A stretch of 64,000 bases of DNA from Jacaranda mimosifolia (lineage: Eukaryota > Streptophyta > Magnoliopsida > Lamiales > Bignoniaceae), in contig CM032117.1 in NCBI GenBank assembly GCA_018894105.1, positions 34,948,501-35,012,500 on the forward strand, read 5' to 3'. Position numbers and translations under genes: made by a program. Under the pieces are notes generated by a model, which worked only from the letters and a program-made list of their open reading frames with translations, ran no database searches and had not been told where the DNA came from. Positions 1-11,527 of the stretch are shown piece by piece (the first letter of the stretch is position 1; each line of letters starts with the position of its first letter).

Positions 1-1
1 T

Positions 2-1495
2 GAGGTTTCAATGGATCATCGAAATTTAAGCAGAAATATGATTGCTTTAGACCTATTGGACACTGTTCGAGGTAATCCAAGTTATGGGGTTGCCAGTGTG
101 CAAATGATGGTAAAAGAAAAGTACGGTTATGAAATCTCTTATGCTAAGGCATGGAATAGCATGAAATGCGCGAGGGAAAAACTTTATGAGACTTGGGAGA
201 CCTCGGTAAGAAAATTACCGAAATATATGGGAGCTCTCCAGAAATGGAATTCAGGAACAGTTGTCGAATGGAGTCATCTTGAAACAGGCATACCAGGACA
301 AAAAATGTTGAAATATGTCTTTTGGGCATTCCGACCATGTATTGAAGGGTTCCAACATTGCCGCAAACTTATCAGTGTAGATGGAACTCATTTATACATT
401 AAGTATAAACATAAAATGCTTGTTGCCGTAGCCATGGATGCAAATCAGAATGTGATGCCTATAGCTTTTGCCATAGTAGATGAGGAAACTTTGATGTCTT
501 GGAAATGGTTCCTTCAGATGTTGGCGAAACACATTATCAGAGGACAAGATGGCTATTGTTTACTCTCTGACCGTCACCGTAGTATTTTGGCTGCTGTAGA
601 GAGCATACCTGAATTCATGGCCCCTCGTGGAGTACATCGATTTTGTTTGAGGCATGTGTGTTCAAATTTCAATAAACATTTTAAGAACGTTCAATTGAAG
701 GACATGTGTTGGAAAGCCGGTGCTGCAGTTCAAATCCGAAAATTTGAAAAATTGATGGAGGACATAAAGAGTATTAATGACCGTGCTTACTCCTACTTGG
801 AGCGGATAGACAAGAGCCAATGGACATTATCTCATTATGGAGGATGGCGGTTTGGTATTTTGACTACAAACATGTCCGAATGTATAAATGGGGTGTTAAA
901 AGGTGCTCGCCGACTACCAATTACAACTATTGTGCAAACAACATTTGATCGTTGCGTGAAATATTTTCTTCGCCGGATCACTAATGGCCGGAGGATGAGG
1001 CAAAATGATCAATTATGGGCTGATTATGCTTTTCACATATACACAAAATGGCAGCATCATTCTGTTAATCACTTCGTCCAGAAGGTTGATTACGCTCAAC
1101 AATCAGCTTCTGTCATTACTAGGATGGACACATCACGTGGGAATCGTACTCATGTTGTGAAGCTTCGGACACGAGAGTGCTCATGTGGGAAATGGGCTGA
1201 ATATGGAATTCCTTGCTCACATGCAATGCAAGTATGCCGATCATTTGGGGTCAACTGTGCATCACTTGTGAAGGAATATTATAAAGTGGAACATTATATT
1301 GCAACTTATAAAGGGAGATTTCAACCATTGTGGTCGGAGGATTATTGGGATGATCCTAATTTTGAGCTAGTTCATAACCCTGCACGCCGAGAGCGACGTA
1401 ATGTAGGCAGAGATCGTACCAATCGAATTGAAAATGAAATGGATTGGCCGCAAGCAAGAGCAAGACAACGAGCACGTCGCATTGATGAAATTTGA
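2..1495 (+). CDS. MULE (Mutator-like) transposase, 5'-partial
   Basis: This is a Mutator-like transposase, the DDE-type enzyme that cuts and pastes MULE elements in the nucleus. The frame is already open at position 2, and the first ATG in view is at 11, so the true start and the N-terminal DNA-binding part probably lie upstream of the window. Counting from that ATG (494 codons), the transposase core has candidate catalytic aspartates at D124 (in SVDGTHLY) and D187 (in LLSDRHR). A C-x-x-H pair follows at C212/H215, and a TTNMSE motif at about 285-290. A SWIM zinc finger of the C-x-C-x9-C-x-H form uses C390, C392, C402 and H404. The C-terminus is basic (RARQRARR). The frame has no internal stop, so this copy or a close relative may have been active recently. 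A plant-mobile-domain gene follows 222 bp downstream on the same strand. The third catalytic residue cannot be fixed by eye. Confidence 0.9.
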   Translation, partial: EVSMDHRNLSRNMIALDLLDTVRGNPSYGVASVQMMVKEKYGYEISYAKAWNSMKCAREKLYETWETSVRKLPKYMGALQKWNSGTVVEWSHLETGIPGQKMLKYVFWAFRPCIEGFQHCRKLISVDGTHLYIKYKHKMLVAVAMDANQNVMPIAFAIVDEETLMSWKWFLQMLAKHIIRGQDGYCLLSDRHRSILAAVESIPEFMAPRGVHRFCLRHVCSNFNKHFKNVQLKDMCWKAGAAVQIRKFEKLMEDIKSINDRAYSYLERIDKSQWTLSHYGGWRFGILTTNMSECINGVLKGARRLPITTIVQTTFDRCVKYFLRRITNGRRMRQNDQLWADYAFHIYTKWQHHSVNHFVQKVDYAQQSASVITRMDTSRGNRTHVVKLRTRECSCGKWAEYGIPCSHAMQVCRSFGVNCASLVKEYYKVEHYIATYKGRFQPLWSEDYWDDPNFELVHNPARRERRNVGRDRTNRIENEMDWPQARARQRARRIDEI

Positions 1496-1610
1496 AATGC
1501 ACAATAAGGCCCATGAAGACTTAATCCCTAGCGTTTTTTATGATGTCTTTGTAATTTATGTGTCTCCTGTTTATTACTTATTATTGTGCACGGACCTTGT
1601 TACATTGGAG
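1458..1610 (+). repeat. Arm 1 of an inverted repeat: 3' end of the MULE transposase gene
   Basis: The last codons of the transposase and about 115 bp of its 3' flank match, in reverse orientation, the segment at 4250-4404. The match includes the words GACAACGAGCACGTCGCATT and GATGTCTTTGTAATTTATGT. It spans coding and non-coding sequence, so it reflects a duplicated element rather than a conserved protein. Confidence 0.8.
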
Positions 1611-1717
1611 TTATGTTTTTATTTGAATTACAAATTTTGTTAAAATTGTTATTGAGTTAAATTTTGGATGTGTCTAATTATATTTTTTGAATTTATTTTT
1701 TCAGCAACTATTTTAAG

Positions 1718-4106
1718 ATGGATATAAGAGATATATATGGTCCACGTGATCCCAGTGTCTTATACATGCAAGATGGCCATCGATCAGAGAGTGTATTAGC
1801 TGGAGATATAGATGATACTTTACTTGTTAGACGAGGAGATAGAAGATTTTGGAGAATTATAGGACGCCAAGCTCTACACCCTCGTGTATTATCTTTATTA
1901 AATGAGATGGGATTCTATGGTGTCTACAGTTGTAGAAATATTGAGACTGATGTTCATGTGATCACGGCTCTGGTCGAGAGGTGGCGCTCAGAGACTCACA
2001 CATTTCATTTACGTGTAGGAGAGGCTACAGTTACGTTGCAAGACATAGCAATTATTTGGGCATTACCGATAGATGGTATTGCTGTTACCGGTGTAGACTA
2101 TATTCGCAACCTCACACAGTGGCAAGATTATTGTCATCGTTATCTTGGATTTATTCCGAATGAGCAAGACCTTAGGGGGTCACAGCTTCATCTTACTGCT
2201 CTTATAAACCATGTACATAATAATAGAATTACGGATCATAGCACAATTTTGGAGGTCCAACAATACGCACGTGTTTGTGCATTGATACTTCTTGGAGGTC
2301 TTATGTGCCCAAGCTCATCAGGTTCTGCAATATCATTGGTTTACTTACAACATATGGAGCAAATCTATGAAGTCCGTAACTTTAGTTGGGGTAGCGCAGT
2401 TTTATCGTTCATGTATCGTGAGCTCTGCACTGCATCACGTAGAGGAAGATCAAATATTGGTGGAGCGATGCAGTTGTTACAGGTGAAGTAGTATTATTTT
2501 GCCTTTATGTTAATTCTAGCAATTAGGTATGACTCTTAAAAAATTATTAATTGTAGATTTGGGCGTGGTCACGCATTACAACATTGACACCTATAAGATT
2601 AAGTTCTCGTGTCGATAACAATGAAGCTCCAGAAGTAGTTGATGGACTGCCAATTCCTCCATATAGTGCTCGGTAAGATAATATATGTTATAGTTTATTA
2701 ACATTTTCATGCAACATTTTTCTGTGTATATGGATAATATAAATTGTTATATTAACACCCCACATAATGGATTTTTAGGTGGTGGCATTATAATTCCTTC
2801 ACGCAAACAGCAAGTCACTCTGTACGAATCATAAGAGATATGCTTGATAGAATGTCGGCAAATGAGGTAAAAAATTGTGTATGAATAATACTTGTTACAT
2901 CAAATATTCTGATACGTTATTTATCTATGTAAATATGACTCAATACATTTGTATGCAATTTATATGGCAACCATATGATCCGATCCAAGACATTCAAACC
3001 TTGCCAGTCCAGTGTGCCCCGAGGCTTTGGACTGCATCGTGTCCATTAATCAACTTTGCTATAATTGACATGCATCATCCAGAACGAGTGCTTAGGCAAT
3101 TTGGTATGCGACAACATATTTCTCCACCACCGGCTGAAAGAGGTTCAACATTACATGACGTATCACGTAGAGGTCATCCTGGACAAGATTGGTCTATTTA
3201 TCACATGAATTATGTTGGTCAATGGGGTAACAGAGAGCAGCTTATTGTGCATGGGCCTCCTATTGTCGGATCAATCACTATGGAAAGTGGATATATGTTA
3301 TGGTATGATCGAATTACACGTCAACTAATAGGTCCATCATATGAGAACACACGAACGGGGTACCATCCAGAGGATCCACGCGCTTGGCAATATGTGGTAT
3401 GTATAGTAATCATAGAATACACCCTTCATCAGTTTAAATGATACTTAACATTATGATGCGCTTATATTTTTTCTAGACAAATCAAATGCACAATTTGATT
3501 ATCAGTTGTGATTCTGTTGCCGATGATGCTGAGGTTATGGACTTCATTCAGATGAGGAATGATCATCGATTAATTGCTGATAACGTTCATCAGTTGGCAT
3601 CTAGACAATGCTTTCCCAGCCAAGTCCCTCAACAACAAGAACTCAGTGGTAGTACACATACGAGAAGGAGGAGACGCAGCATTAGATCCAACAACACGAC
3701 TGATGATGATGCTCATTCTTTTAGGTCAGGTGGTGTTAGTGACGTGGGAGGTCCTGTTCATAGGCTGCATAACTTGTTTGCCGACAGAGACGATTGTCAA
3801 CCCCTATGAGATCCGGAATTAACGCCTATACCACCATATATGTCAACAAGAAGACAGTCTGTATCCGAACTAGTAGCTACTGATCTTGGTTTAGGATGGG
3901 GAACAACGGAGTATGATTATTCAACACCAGCACGCCACTCATTTCATATCTCGCCATTACCTTTTATAGATAGTACGGATCATCGTGATGACCATGAGGC
4001 TGGTCCAAGCCATCGTGAGTCACATGATGATACACATGATGAAAGGCCACGACGGCCAAGAAGGCATCGGCAACGCCGAGCATGTGGCACTGGAGGACAT
4101 TATTAG
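1718..4106 (+). pseudogene. Plant mobile domain (PMD, MAIN-like) gene, probably broken
   Basis: The product resembles plant mobile domain proteins, a family that includes host MAIN/MAIL1 genes and many transposon-borne copies. I read five exons: 1718-2482, 2557-2672, 2779-2866, 2959-3396 and 3477-4106. Phases agree throughout. Exon 1 carries the typical start of the domain (LHPRVLSLLNEMGF, ALVERWRSETHTFHL, GEATVTLQDIAIIWALPIDG). Exon 2 begins IWAWSRI, as expected after LLQ. Exon 4 begins FIWQPYDP. The tail is Arg/His rich. Two lesions are visible. The acceptor before exon 4 reads AA instead of AG at 2957-2958, and the unspliced intron hits a stop within six codons. In exon 5 a TGA at 3807-3809 interrupts a frame that then runs on to the TAG at 4104-4106. 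Its place just after a MULE transposase suggests a transposon-carried PMD gene rather than the host gene. The domain call is firm; loss of function is likely but not proved. Confidence 0.82.
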
Positions 4107-4249
4107 GAATACCTTTTAGAATATTGTATATCAGTATTATTGATTCATAAAATACAAATTATAAAATTATATTTCTATGCTTTGAATTAGGATCATGATA
4201 ACGACAGTAAATAATGATTCCACAAAATAAGTAACAAAGCATGCAAAAT

Positions 4250-4404
4250 ATGTAACAATGAACTTGCACAATAATAAGTACTAAAAAATTGACACATAAA
4301 TTACAAAGACATCATACAAAAGCGCTAGGTATTGAGTCTTCCAGGGCCTTGTTGTGCATTTCAAACTTCATCAATGCGACGTGCTCGTTGTCTTCTTGTC
4401 TCAT
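4250..4404 (-). repeat. Arm 2 of the inverted repeat: remnant of a second MULE 3' end
   Basis: Read on the minus strand, this stretch repeats the transposase C-terminus and 3' flank seen at 1458-1610, with scattered substitutions and small indels. It stops at about 4404, where the 21-bp minisatellite begins, so only the tail of this copy is present. The PMD gene therefore sits between two converging MULE 3' ends. Confidence 0.8.
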
Positions 4405-4420
4405 ATGGTTGTTGTTGAGA

Positions 4421-4764
4421 AGATAGTTTTAGTTAGTAAGATAGCTTTATTAGTTAGTGAGATAGCTTTATTGGTTAGTGAGATAGCTTTATTAGTTAGT
4501 GAGATATCTTTACTTAGTGAGATAGCTTTATTAGTTAGTGATATAGCTTTATTAGCTAGTGAGATAGCTTTATTAATTAGTGAGATAGCTTCATTACTTA
4601 GTAAGATAAATTTATTAATTAGTGAGATGGCTTTATTAGTTAGTGAGATAGCTTTGTTAGTTAGTGAGTTAGCTTTATTAATTAGTGATATAACTTTATT
4701 CGTTAGTGAGATAGCTTTATTAGTTAGTGAGATAGCTTTATTAGTTAGTGAGGTACCTTTATAA
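4421..4764 (+). repeat. 21-bp minisatellite (about 16 units)
   Basis: The unit is close to GATAGCTTTATTAGTTAGTGA repeated with few changes. One unit is shortened by 3 bp, so the frame is kept throughout. Read on the plus strand it gives SEIALLV heptads within a 136-codon frame (4354-4764). The open frame follows from a 21-bp unit without stops and is not by itself evidence of a gene. It directly abuts the MULE remnant. Confidence 0.9.
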
Positions 4765-6954
4765 AAATTTAGAATAACTTTTTAAAAAAATTAATAAGGC
4801 ATTTAATATTTTTAATTAATTATTACATTAAATATTTTTTCGGTAAATATAAGTCTTAGAATTTTTTAAAAGGCAAAATTTTAATATTTTTATATATGTA
4901 AAATATATGTGTGTGTGTATATATATGTATATATAAGTGAAGAAATGAATGGTTGATATGAAAGATGTAATCAGAAAATGAGATGATAGGTGTGCTTTTT
5001 AGGGTGTAGAATTTTTGGATGTATTATAATAGAATTTTTTTGATAAAAAATCAGAGTATTTTGGAAAAAAAATTGAAGAATGTAAGTGCATTTTAAAATA
5101 TTTTGGGGGGCTAAAAAATATTTTTTCAAAATATAGGAGAACAAACCCTAAAATAATTTATGCACAAAAAAAAAAAAAATTAAATTTTTTTGAACAGTAT
5201 CACTGTTCATTACTGTAGCAATGAACAGTGATACTGTTGAAAGTTGCAGTTACAGACTGCAACTTTCAACAGTAACTGTTCATTACTGTTGAAAGTTGCA
5301 GTCTGTGACTGCAACTTACTACAAAAACGTAAAAGTCGTGAATAGTGCCGTATTTTTGTAATTTTTTTTTTTTTTACAATTTTTTTATAAAAAAGTCTAC
5401 TATATCATGTTCATATTATGATTAATTTTTCAAACTAGAAATTCTTGTAATACTATTTCCATATTTTCTTTTCTATTCATTTTGACTGCCCAAACTTTGA
5501 GCAGGAAAGAGAGATATAGGACCAGTAATTTTATTGCTCGTTTATTAATTCTAGTTCTATTTTCCTATGATGGTACTAGATTGACTTGATTGTTCAAGAA
5601 ACTTGTCCAGTCTCTTGACTGCTTATATTTATTGCAGATTGGAAAGATGACCACTCAAATTTCAATCCAAATTAAAACCATAAAGAAATCAATTGTGTGG
5701 AATCATAAGGAAGGTTATCTCCATAGCGAAAACAAGAATAACAGCATGAAAGAATAATATGGTGTACTCTACAAATCACAATAATATGGTTTTGAAATTT
5801 TTTTATATGTATTGAGTGTGAAAATACAAAATAATATAAGACACGCCTTGTTTATTTAATATTTTTTTGTTATAATAATCTCTGCATGTCAAATCAAATG
5901 GCATCATTTATTACTTTTGTGTTAACAAATTTTTAGGCAACAGCAATGTGGATTGTTTTTAAGAATTCTTTAGAATTTAAGAATTCAACACGATTAAAAT
6001 CATTTATTTAGTGGAACTTATATGGGTTCAGTATACATTTAGCATTTGTCATTTAAGTTCTAAAAAATCATTTCGAGAAATGTCATATATCATTAATTAA
6101 TCTTATATTTGTTAATTTTTTAACCTTAGAGTAAATTAATTATAATAACTTTTATATTCTATTAACAAGAGAGATGAAAAAAATAAAAAAATAATTAAAA
6201 TAATGTTAACTAGTGATATATTAGTATTTATTCTTGAAAGAACTAACATGAGATACATAAACAAGAAGACAACTACTACTTTACATTCATCTTAAATTGA
6301 ATATTCTCTAGCTTTTTTGGGATGTCTCCAAGAAATATTTACTTTCCTTATTCTATAAAACTTTCATATGTTTAAGGCATCCTTACTAAAGATATTATTT
6401 TGCTCCTTCACATATAACTTACATTTGGTTAGGACAAATATAAATAATTGCTATATTAAATTTTGACAATAAATACTGATTTTAATGAAACCTCGACATC
6501 ATACTCTCTCACTTTTTTCGACATTTTACTCTATATATCTATCCACTAATCTAATCGAAAACTACTCATAATAAAGTGAAAGGATTAAAGTTTTTCTTGA
6601 ATTTATATTTTCAGGAAGTTTAAGACCATTAGTCCTGTTATTTCTTTGGCTTGTCAACCATCAAACTAGCTAAACAAAGTAAGTATATCATTTCTGTCCA
6701 GATATTCCCTTCTAGAAAAGTACGTGAGAGATTTTAGGCATGCCATTTGTTGGACTTTTCTCTTTAATGGTTCCTAATATCTCAACCAACAAAATCACCA
6801 AACTTAGGGGACATAAAGATAAAAGAAGCAAAGAAAAGTGACATTCCATGCCCACAACAACAAAGTTCCCTTAAAAGATGATATAAGAAGTGCACAAAAC
6901 GAAAGGAATTAAAAAGAAACAAAACACAAAGAAAGCTTTGTGAATGAGTGAAAA
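4765..6954. other. Non-coding stretch upstream of the kinase gene
   Basis: This is AT-rich DNA with no reading frame I would call. It holds a TA/TG microsatellite near 4910-4935, an A-run near 5167-5180, a cluster of hairpins at 5191-5317 and poly-T near 5361-5375. The kinase promoter should lie in its right part, but I cannot assign a TATA box with confidence. Confidence 0.6.
5191..5317. repeat. Cluster of three nested inverted repeats (MITE-like)
   Basis: Three adjacent stem-loops are visible. The first pairs 5191-5211 with 5220-5240 (20 of 21 positions). The second pairs 5236-5250 with 5256-5270 perfectly (GTTGAAAGTTGCAGT). The third pairs 5293-5303 with 5307-5317 perfectly. Words such as GTAGCAATGAACAGTG and GTGAATAGTGCCG nearby are common in plant DNA-transposon termini, so this is probably the end of a MITE. 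I could not delimit a complete element. Confidence 0.7.
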
Positions 6955-9900
6955 ATGTGGCTTTCAAGTCCAAAGGTGAGTAATTTGGCAAAAAGGACTG
7001 GAAGGAATGGCCTGGTTGCTGTAGCCATTGATAAGGATAAAGGAAGCCAACAAGCACTCAAATGGGCCACAGAGAATCTCCTCACCAGAGGCCAAACGGT
7101 CATTCTCATTCATGTCCAGAAGTCGTCGTCATGTCCATGTATGTAGTAACTACTTCTCCCTCGTCCTCATTCTTTGGTTTCATGTGATGTAGATTGGACA
7201 CAAAAATATTGTCAATGTTTTTGTATCAAATGATGAAAATGATATTACGTTTATAGTAAAAACCATATATGACGTGATCCACATTATTTGACATCCATTA
7301 TTGGGGCGAAGTCAGAAATTTTAATTTTGGGGAGCGAGATAGAATTTTGACAAAATATAAAGAGCTTTTAAGTTTTAATAAAAATTTGTATATATAAACT
7401 TGAGGGAGACAGCTGTTCCTACCAGCCTCTCCTTGCCTCGCCTGCAAAAGCTTTGCATGGCTTATTTTATGTGAAGTCTAATCCACATAAGGTCCCAAAT
7501 GTTGCATAAAAATGAGTCATTGAGTGCTTACAAATCCTAAGTGCAACTGCAACCTGGAGTTAAATAAAAGCCACTGCTTTCTAAGAATTTCATCACATTG
7601 ATCACATGATCCCAACAAAAAGAAGGAAAGTTTTATGCAATTTTTCAAATTATAGTGTGTCTTTGTCAAGTTTCATGTCTCCCAAAGTTACAAGGGTGTT
7701 TATATATCTTAGTTCTAACATGGGATTTGCCTTAAGACCGTAGATACAGTCATTTATATGTGTGTTTGATGATGTCCATGTTCAAATATCTGCAAGATAG
7801 CAATCTCTTGCATTAGAGAGCTGTCCTAAATGCATTTTGGTCTTAACTTTGTCGATGCAGTTGGCAACAGCTATGCCATTCACGATTTCAATAGAGCTGT
7901 AAGTGCCCACAAGCAAGTACAAGAAAAGCACACAAGAGAGCTATTCCTCACCTTCCATTGCTTCTGTACTAGAAAAGATGTAAGCTGAGATGATGATGTT
8001 CTTGCATTTCATTCTTACAGCAGATGTTGATGGACTATCTTCACATTTTTAGCAGTATAAGAATCTGATTTGTTGTCCCGTTCTGTTCTGCTTCTGTTCT
8101 TTCCCTGTTTTTTCAACAGATACATTGCTTTGATGTGGTGCTGGAGGGGACCGATATAGCAAGAGCAATAGCGGAATATGTTGCCAATGCTGCAATAGAA
8201 AACTTGGTTCTTGGTGCCTCCCGTCATGGTTTTATCAAGTGAACCTCCCACTACTTTTTCTGCTGCATAAGTGAAATTTAGGAATTAGAATCATCTGAAT
8301 GAATTGATGATATCTGCATAAGCAACATGAAATTTCAGAACACAAATATAGAAGTTCAAATATTATATAATTACAGTCCATCTTCTCTTGTAATTTAAAA
8401 GGTGGTAAGATAATTTTTGTGTCCTAATGGCATCTTTCTCACATGAGGGAATTCTCTCTGACATACTCCTTTGTTTTTGTAAACCGTTTTTTGACTAGTT
8501 CATAAACAACAGCTCTTTTGTGACAGAAGATTGAAGATGGTAGACGTACCTGCTAGTGTATCAAAAGCAGCACCGGACTTCTGTACTGTTTATGTTATAT
8601 CGAAAACCAAGATCTCCTCTGTGAAGAATGCTTCTCGTCTTGCACCATTTGTGTCCCCTCTTAAAACTCAAATTCGTCAAATGGAGGAGCAGGCTAATGG
8701 TTATAGTTCGTCTCCTCATGCACTTCCCAAGCACACGCCAAGTATCAGAGGTTAGTTTTTGTTTGAGGGGCATATGATGCTTCCATTGTGTTGACTTATT
8801 GCATTGAGACACGGAAGTTTCTGTTGAGCAGGTGGAGAAAGGACACCACAGAAGGCCACAGTTGATGATACTGATCTAGTCAAGTGAGTCCCCTGAACTT
8901 ATCACATGCAATAGCTGATGGAAAATACTAAGTTCTTCACATCTGTCTGAAATACAGGTCACCATTTTCAAGGGGGAGAGGATACAATGCAAGAATGTTT
9001 GCTGATCTCTCAGATTCTGATACTGATATATCATTCATAAGTTCAGATAGGCCAAGCACAGATAGAATAAGCACGGACCGTTTGTCTGGTGTACTCTTCG
9101 ACAGCATCGAGTCTTGTAGAACCTCAAGAGTGTCAACCAGCTCAGAGAGTAGCTTTGGATCAATGCGCTCCGGGACTCGGGGGAGTGAATTCAGTTCTTT
9201 CACTGACTTTTCTTCGTCTTCGCTTGAAAGCGTAAGCACATTTATTATTTTGATGACAAATTAAGGATGTCTTAAAAGATCCATGCCGGTAAACAACATA
9301 GTTTGTTAATTAATATTGGCATGTCCTGAGAATTAGTTTGCAAGAATTAAGAGTGTCTACCTGCAGGATGATGTGGAAGCTGAAATGAGAAGGCTAAAGC
9401 TTGAGTTGCAGAGGACTATGGAAATGTACAGCACAGCCTGCAAGGAAGCTCTAACAGCAAAGCAAAAGGTAAGGAGGATTTTAAAAAGGCATCTGGTTAT
9501 TGAAAATTTGCACCGTCCGTATAATTTCCAGCATTGCGTTTAAACACAGGCTGTGGAGCTTCATCGATGGCGTAAGGAAGAAGAACGAAGACTAGAAGAG
9601 GCCCGTCTTGCTGAGGAATCAGCACGACTGACGGCGGAGCAAGAGAAAGCTAAGTACAAAGCAGCCATGGAGAGTGCTCAAGCAGCTCAGAGAATTGCAG
9701 AAATTGAGTCACAGAAAAGATTGAGCGCCGAAATAAAAGCCCTTCAAGAGTCGGATGAGAAGGAGAAGGCATTCAACATGTCGTCGATAAGATACAGAAG
9801 ATATTCCATTGAAGAAATCGAAAAAGCAACAGATTATTTCGCTGAATTCCGCAAAGTTGGAGAAGGTGGCTATGGCCCTGTGTATAAGTGTTACCTCGAT

Positions 9901-11527
9901 CATACGCCTGTTGCTGTCAAAGTCTTGCGCCCCGATGCTGCTCAAGGAAGGTCACAGTTTCAAAGAGAGGTAAATAAAATAAAAAACGCTTTTGAATTGA
10001 AGAAAACTGATTCAGCTTGATGCCGCTCGAACAAACGTCACGTCAGTATATTTAGTATCATGCACTGGTTGGGAGGTTGTCCGGTAATTGGGCTCGCACC
10101 AAACTTGATAGGTTGGATTAATATTGGGAATTGGGTTGATGCCTCACTCAGTATTCGCCGGGAAGTCTAATGCTAGTAAGAGTTTGGATGGAGTGCAGTT
10201 GAAAGTTATTAGGTTAAAGTCAAGGGTGTATGGTGTATGGTGTATGGTGTGACCTTATTTTTTCTACTTTTTGACATTAAATGAAAAAGGTATTTATAGT
10301 TGGGTACTATTTATCTTAGGTGGTGGCAGTATTAGATTTATCCACATGTCTCCCTTTAACAGCTTAGATTTCGGGTTGTTTTGATTCTACACTGGCTACC
10401 TAAGTGGGGGTATTTTTGTCTTTTAGTGTAATTCTTTCTTCATGACAACAACCTCAGCAAGAATGAATTTTCTCTCATAATTATTTGTGCTATATAGGTT
10501 GAAGTGCTGAGCTGCATGAGACACCCCAATATGGTGCTGCTTCTTGGAGCATGCCCGGAATACGGTTGTCTCGTTTATGAATACATGGCCAACGGCAGCC
10601 TGGACGACCGTCTCTTCAGGAGAGGCAACACGCGTGCCCTCACATGGCAACTCCGGTTCAGAATCGCTGCAGAGATAGCCACAGGCCTACTTTTTCTTCA
10701 CCAGACCAAGCCGGAGCCCCTGGTCCATCGTGACCTCAAACCAGCAAACATTCTTCTCGACCAGAACTACGTGAGCAAAATCAGCGACGTTGGGTTGGCA
10801 AGACTCGTCCCTCCTTCTGTAGCTGATGATGTAACACAATACCGAATGACATCAACGGCTGGAACTTTCTGCTATATTGATCCTGAATATCAGCAAACAG
10901 GAATGCTTGGTGTTAAGTCGGACGTGTATTCTTTAGGCGTAATGCTGTTGCAAATAATAACAGCCAAGCCGGCAATGGGATTGACTCACCACATAGACCG
11001 AGCCATTGAGAACGGGACGTTGGCTGAGATGCTGGATCCTGCAGTCCCTGATTGGCCGGTCGAAGAGGCCTTAGCCTTTGCGAAACTGGCTCTCCAATGT
11101 GCTGAACTGAGGCGGAAAGACAGGCCGGATCTTGGGAAGGTCGTTTTGCCAGAGCTTAATAGATTGAGAGAGTTTGGTGAAGAAAACACGACCAGTTTCT
11201 TGGTAGGTAGCAGCCACAGCTACAGCTCTGCGTCTAGAGATCATAAGGTAACAACGTAAGAGACATCAAAAACATAGGGAAATGCCGAGTCTGTTTAAAT
11301 AGAAAACATCAATTTGACAAATTCATATGCAGGAAGCGAAGAGTGACCCTCAAATACAATCCCAACACATCGATGATCCAAAAGAATGTGCAAGTTCAGC
11401 ATCTCTGCCAGAAAACCTATCAGGTATGATCAAGAAAAAGCCTGCAAAAACGGAACATAATTAAAGGGTGGGTCTCTGATCTGACTAGCTATTCTTTTTT
11501 TCTTTTTCCACAGAAACTACAGAATGA
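6955..11527 (+). CDS. USP-domain receptor-like cytoplasmic kinase (RLCK-IX type)
   Basis: This is a predicted cytosolic Ser/Thr kinase with an N-terminal universal-stress-protein domain, as in plant RLCK-IX / PUB35-52 relatives. Exons: 6955-7138, 7861-7979, 8120-8238, 8527-8750, 8832-8883, 8958-9231, 9367-9468, 9550-9969, 10498-11247, 11333-11423, 11514-11527. All introns are GT-AG and the phases join to 782 codons. The USP domain covers roughly residues 19-165 (LVAVAIDKDKGSQQALKWA, then LVLGASRHGF). A Ser/Thr-rich linker and a charged coiled coil (about 325-430) follow. The kinase domain has the glycine loop GEGGYGPV (462-469), VAVK lysine K482, HRDLKPAN with D577, and DVG (595-597) in place of DFG, which is usual for this family. 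The protein ends about 35 residues after the kinase domain with no U-box, so it is not an E3 ligase as written. The start was chosen because MWLSSPK followed directly by the USP domain is the family pattern. Confidence 0.93.

Noticed and set aside
4354..4764. CRISPR-like periodic repeat or a coiled-coil gene
   Set aside because: The units are contiguous without spacers and the organism is a plant. The open frame is explained by a 21-bp stop-free unit.
8937..9239. 100-codon minus-strand frame
   Set aside because: It is the antisense of kinase exon 6, a Ser-rich exon that reads open on both strands.
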